From the NCBI GenBank assembly GCA_041879425.1, contig CP090854.1, positions 1,984,001 through 2,048,000 of the forward strand: a DNA stretch of 64,000 bases. The letters run 5' to 3'. Origin of the DNA: Vibrio pomeroyi. Lineage in GTDB: Bacteria > Pseudomonadota > Gammaproteobacteria > Enterobacterales > Vibrionaceae. A model generated the notes under the pieces. The model made no database searches. It was given only the letters and a program-made list of their open reading frames with translations, and was not told where the DNA came from. Shown one piece after another: positions 63,502 to 64,000 of this stretch. Position numbers and translations under genes: made by a program. Position 1 is the stretch's first letter. The number at the start of each line of letters is the position of its first letter.

Positions 63502-63959
63502 TGCCATTTGTAGCTCTGTTTTCCTCGCTAGCGTTATTGATTGGCATATGGAGTATCCCTTCTCCTCCTCCCCAAGAAGAGCACCGTTATCAACATAGCG
63601 TGGTAGATCTTGTGTTAGATGGAAATGTATTACGAACCGATGGGCTCACCAAAATAAGTGATAACAAGGTTCTGCATCTTATGTCCGTCCAAGATGACAA
63701 TATGCCCGACCCGATTGTTCTTCGATTTAGAGGAGAAGCTGGTCCTTCTCAATCCCTATTCTTTTCAATAGCTGGCACTATCGACTTAGTCTCCGTGCAA
63801 AAAATAAATAAAACCATGAATGACAGCTTATTGTCGCCCTACCTACTTATCAACAATGACCCTTTAACATTGAAGGTTGATATATTAAGTTCAAATGATT
63901 TATTTGCCATCATTCGGACATGTAATACAGGAAGAACACAACTTTTGGCTAAACGATAA
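63498..63959 (+). CDS. ToxS-like periplasmic partner of the membrane regulator
   Basis: The 153-residue protein has an N-terminal membrane helix (about 3-18) and a periplasmic domain of about 130 residues; no known enzyme motif. Its place directly after the ToxR-like gene, with an ATGA overlap, and its size and topology suggest a ToxS/TcpH-like stabiliser of the regulator. The start is ATG 63498 (or 63501); the longer frame from 63348 lies inside the upstream gene. Sequence similarity to ToxS is not obvious by eye. Confidence 0.7.
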   Translation: MMPFVALFSSLALLIGIWSIPSPPPQEEHRYQHSVVDLVLDGNVLRTDGLTKISDNKVLHLMSVQDDNMPDPIVLRFRGEAGPSQSLFFSIAGTIDLVSVQKINKTMNDSLLSPYLLINNDPLTLKVDILSSNDLFAIIRTCNTGRTQLLAKR

Positions 63960-64000
63960 TTTATCTCCGTTTGGCCACCAGCTGAATTCACTTCGTTTTA

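Overview
The window looks like a chromosomal segment of a marine Vibrio, most likely of the Splendidus clade. This is inferred from the T6SS gene set, the zwf-pgl-gnd operon, the ToxR/ToxS-like pair, an IS200-type element and moderate, even GC; no rRNA or marker gene is present to prove it. I see no tRNA, rRNA, prophage or CRISPR array.

Region 1 (1-31165) is a complete type VI secretion locus. A partial membrane HD-GYP protein (minus strand, running off the left edge) is divergent from a long plus-strand gene run: tssI/vgrG, a probable DUF6931 protein, PAAR, tssA, hcp, tssB, tssC, a divergent second tssC, tssE, tssF, tssG, tssH/clpV, then a three-gene insert (a sensor-like/MFS fusion, an ABC_sub_bind-type binding protein and an SBP_bac_3-type binding protein), then tagH (FHA), tssJ, tssK, tssL (with SPOR domain), tssM and a Ser/Thr kinase-like gene. 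A strong bidirectional terminator at 29785-29814 closes the run. A convergent orphan gene (29936-31165) of unknown function follows, with five 18-bp tandem repeats at its 3' end. All core Tss components are present, so the machine is plausibly functional. Odd points are the embedded transporter/sensor module, the duplicated sheath gene behind a perfect hairpin, and a TssM whose nucleotide-binding motifs are gone.

Region 2 (31480-36230) encodes a REC-HD-GYP response regulator and a large hybrid histidine kinase (HK-REC-REC-Hpt). Region 3 (36524-41261) holds a tripartite tricarboxylate transporter (tctC, tctB, tctA), a TSUP/TauE permease and a small membrane protein. Region 4 (41330-47172) has a VF530-family gene, a second soluble HD-GYP protein, and the oxidative pentose phosphate operon zwf-pgl-gnd (minus strand). 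Region 5 (47615-50032) is a CitA/DcuS-type two-component system that could regulate the Tct transporter. Region 6 (50666-55947) holds a small ORF with a UUCG-loop terminator and a TolC-HlyD-permease-permease efflux operon with no ATPase gene. Region 7 (56529-61709) contains two AGCS sodium:amino acid symporters, the second behind a tandem glycine riboswitch, plus three small or coiled-coil genes on the minus strand, one of them a Cys-rich 58-residue protein. Region 8 (61770-63959) has an IS200-type insertion sequence and a ToxR/ToxS-like membrane regulator pair.

Taken together, the left half is accessory secretion and signalling, with three HD-GYP (predicted c-di-GMP phosphodiesterase) genes within 43 kb. 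The right half is mostly central metabolism and transport.
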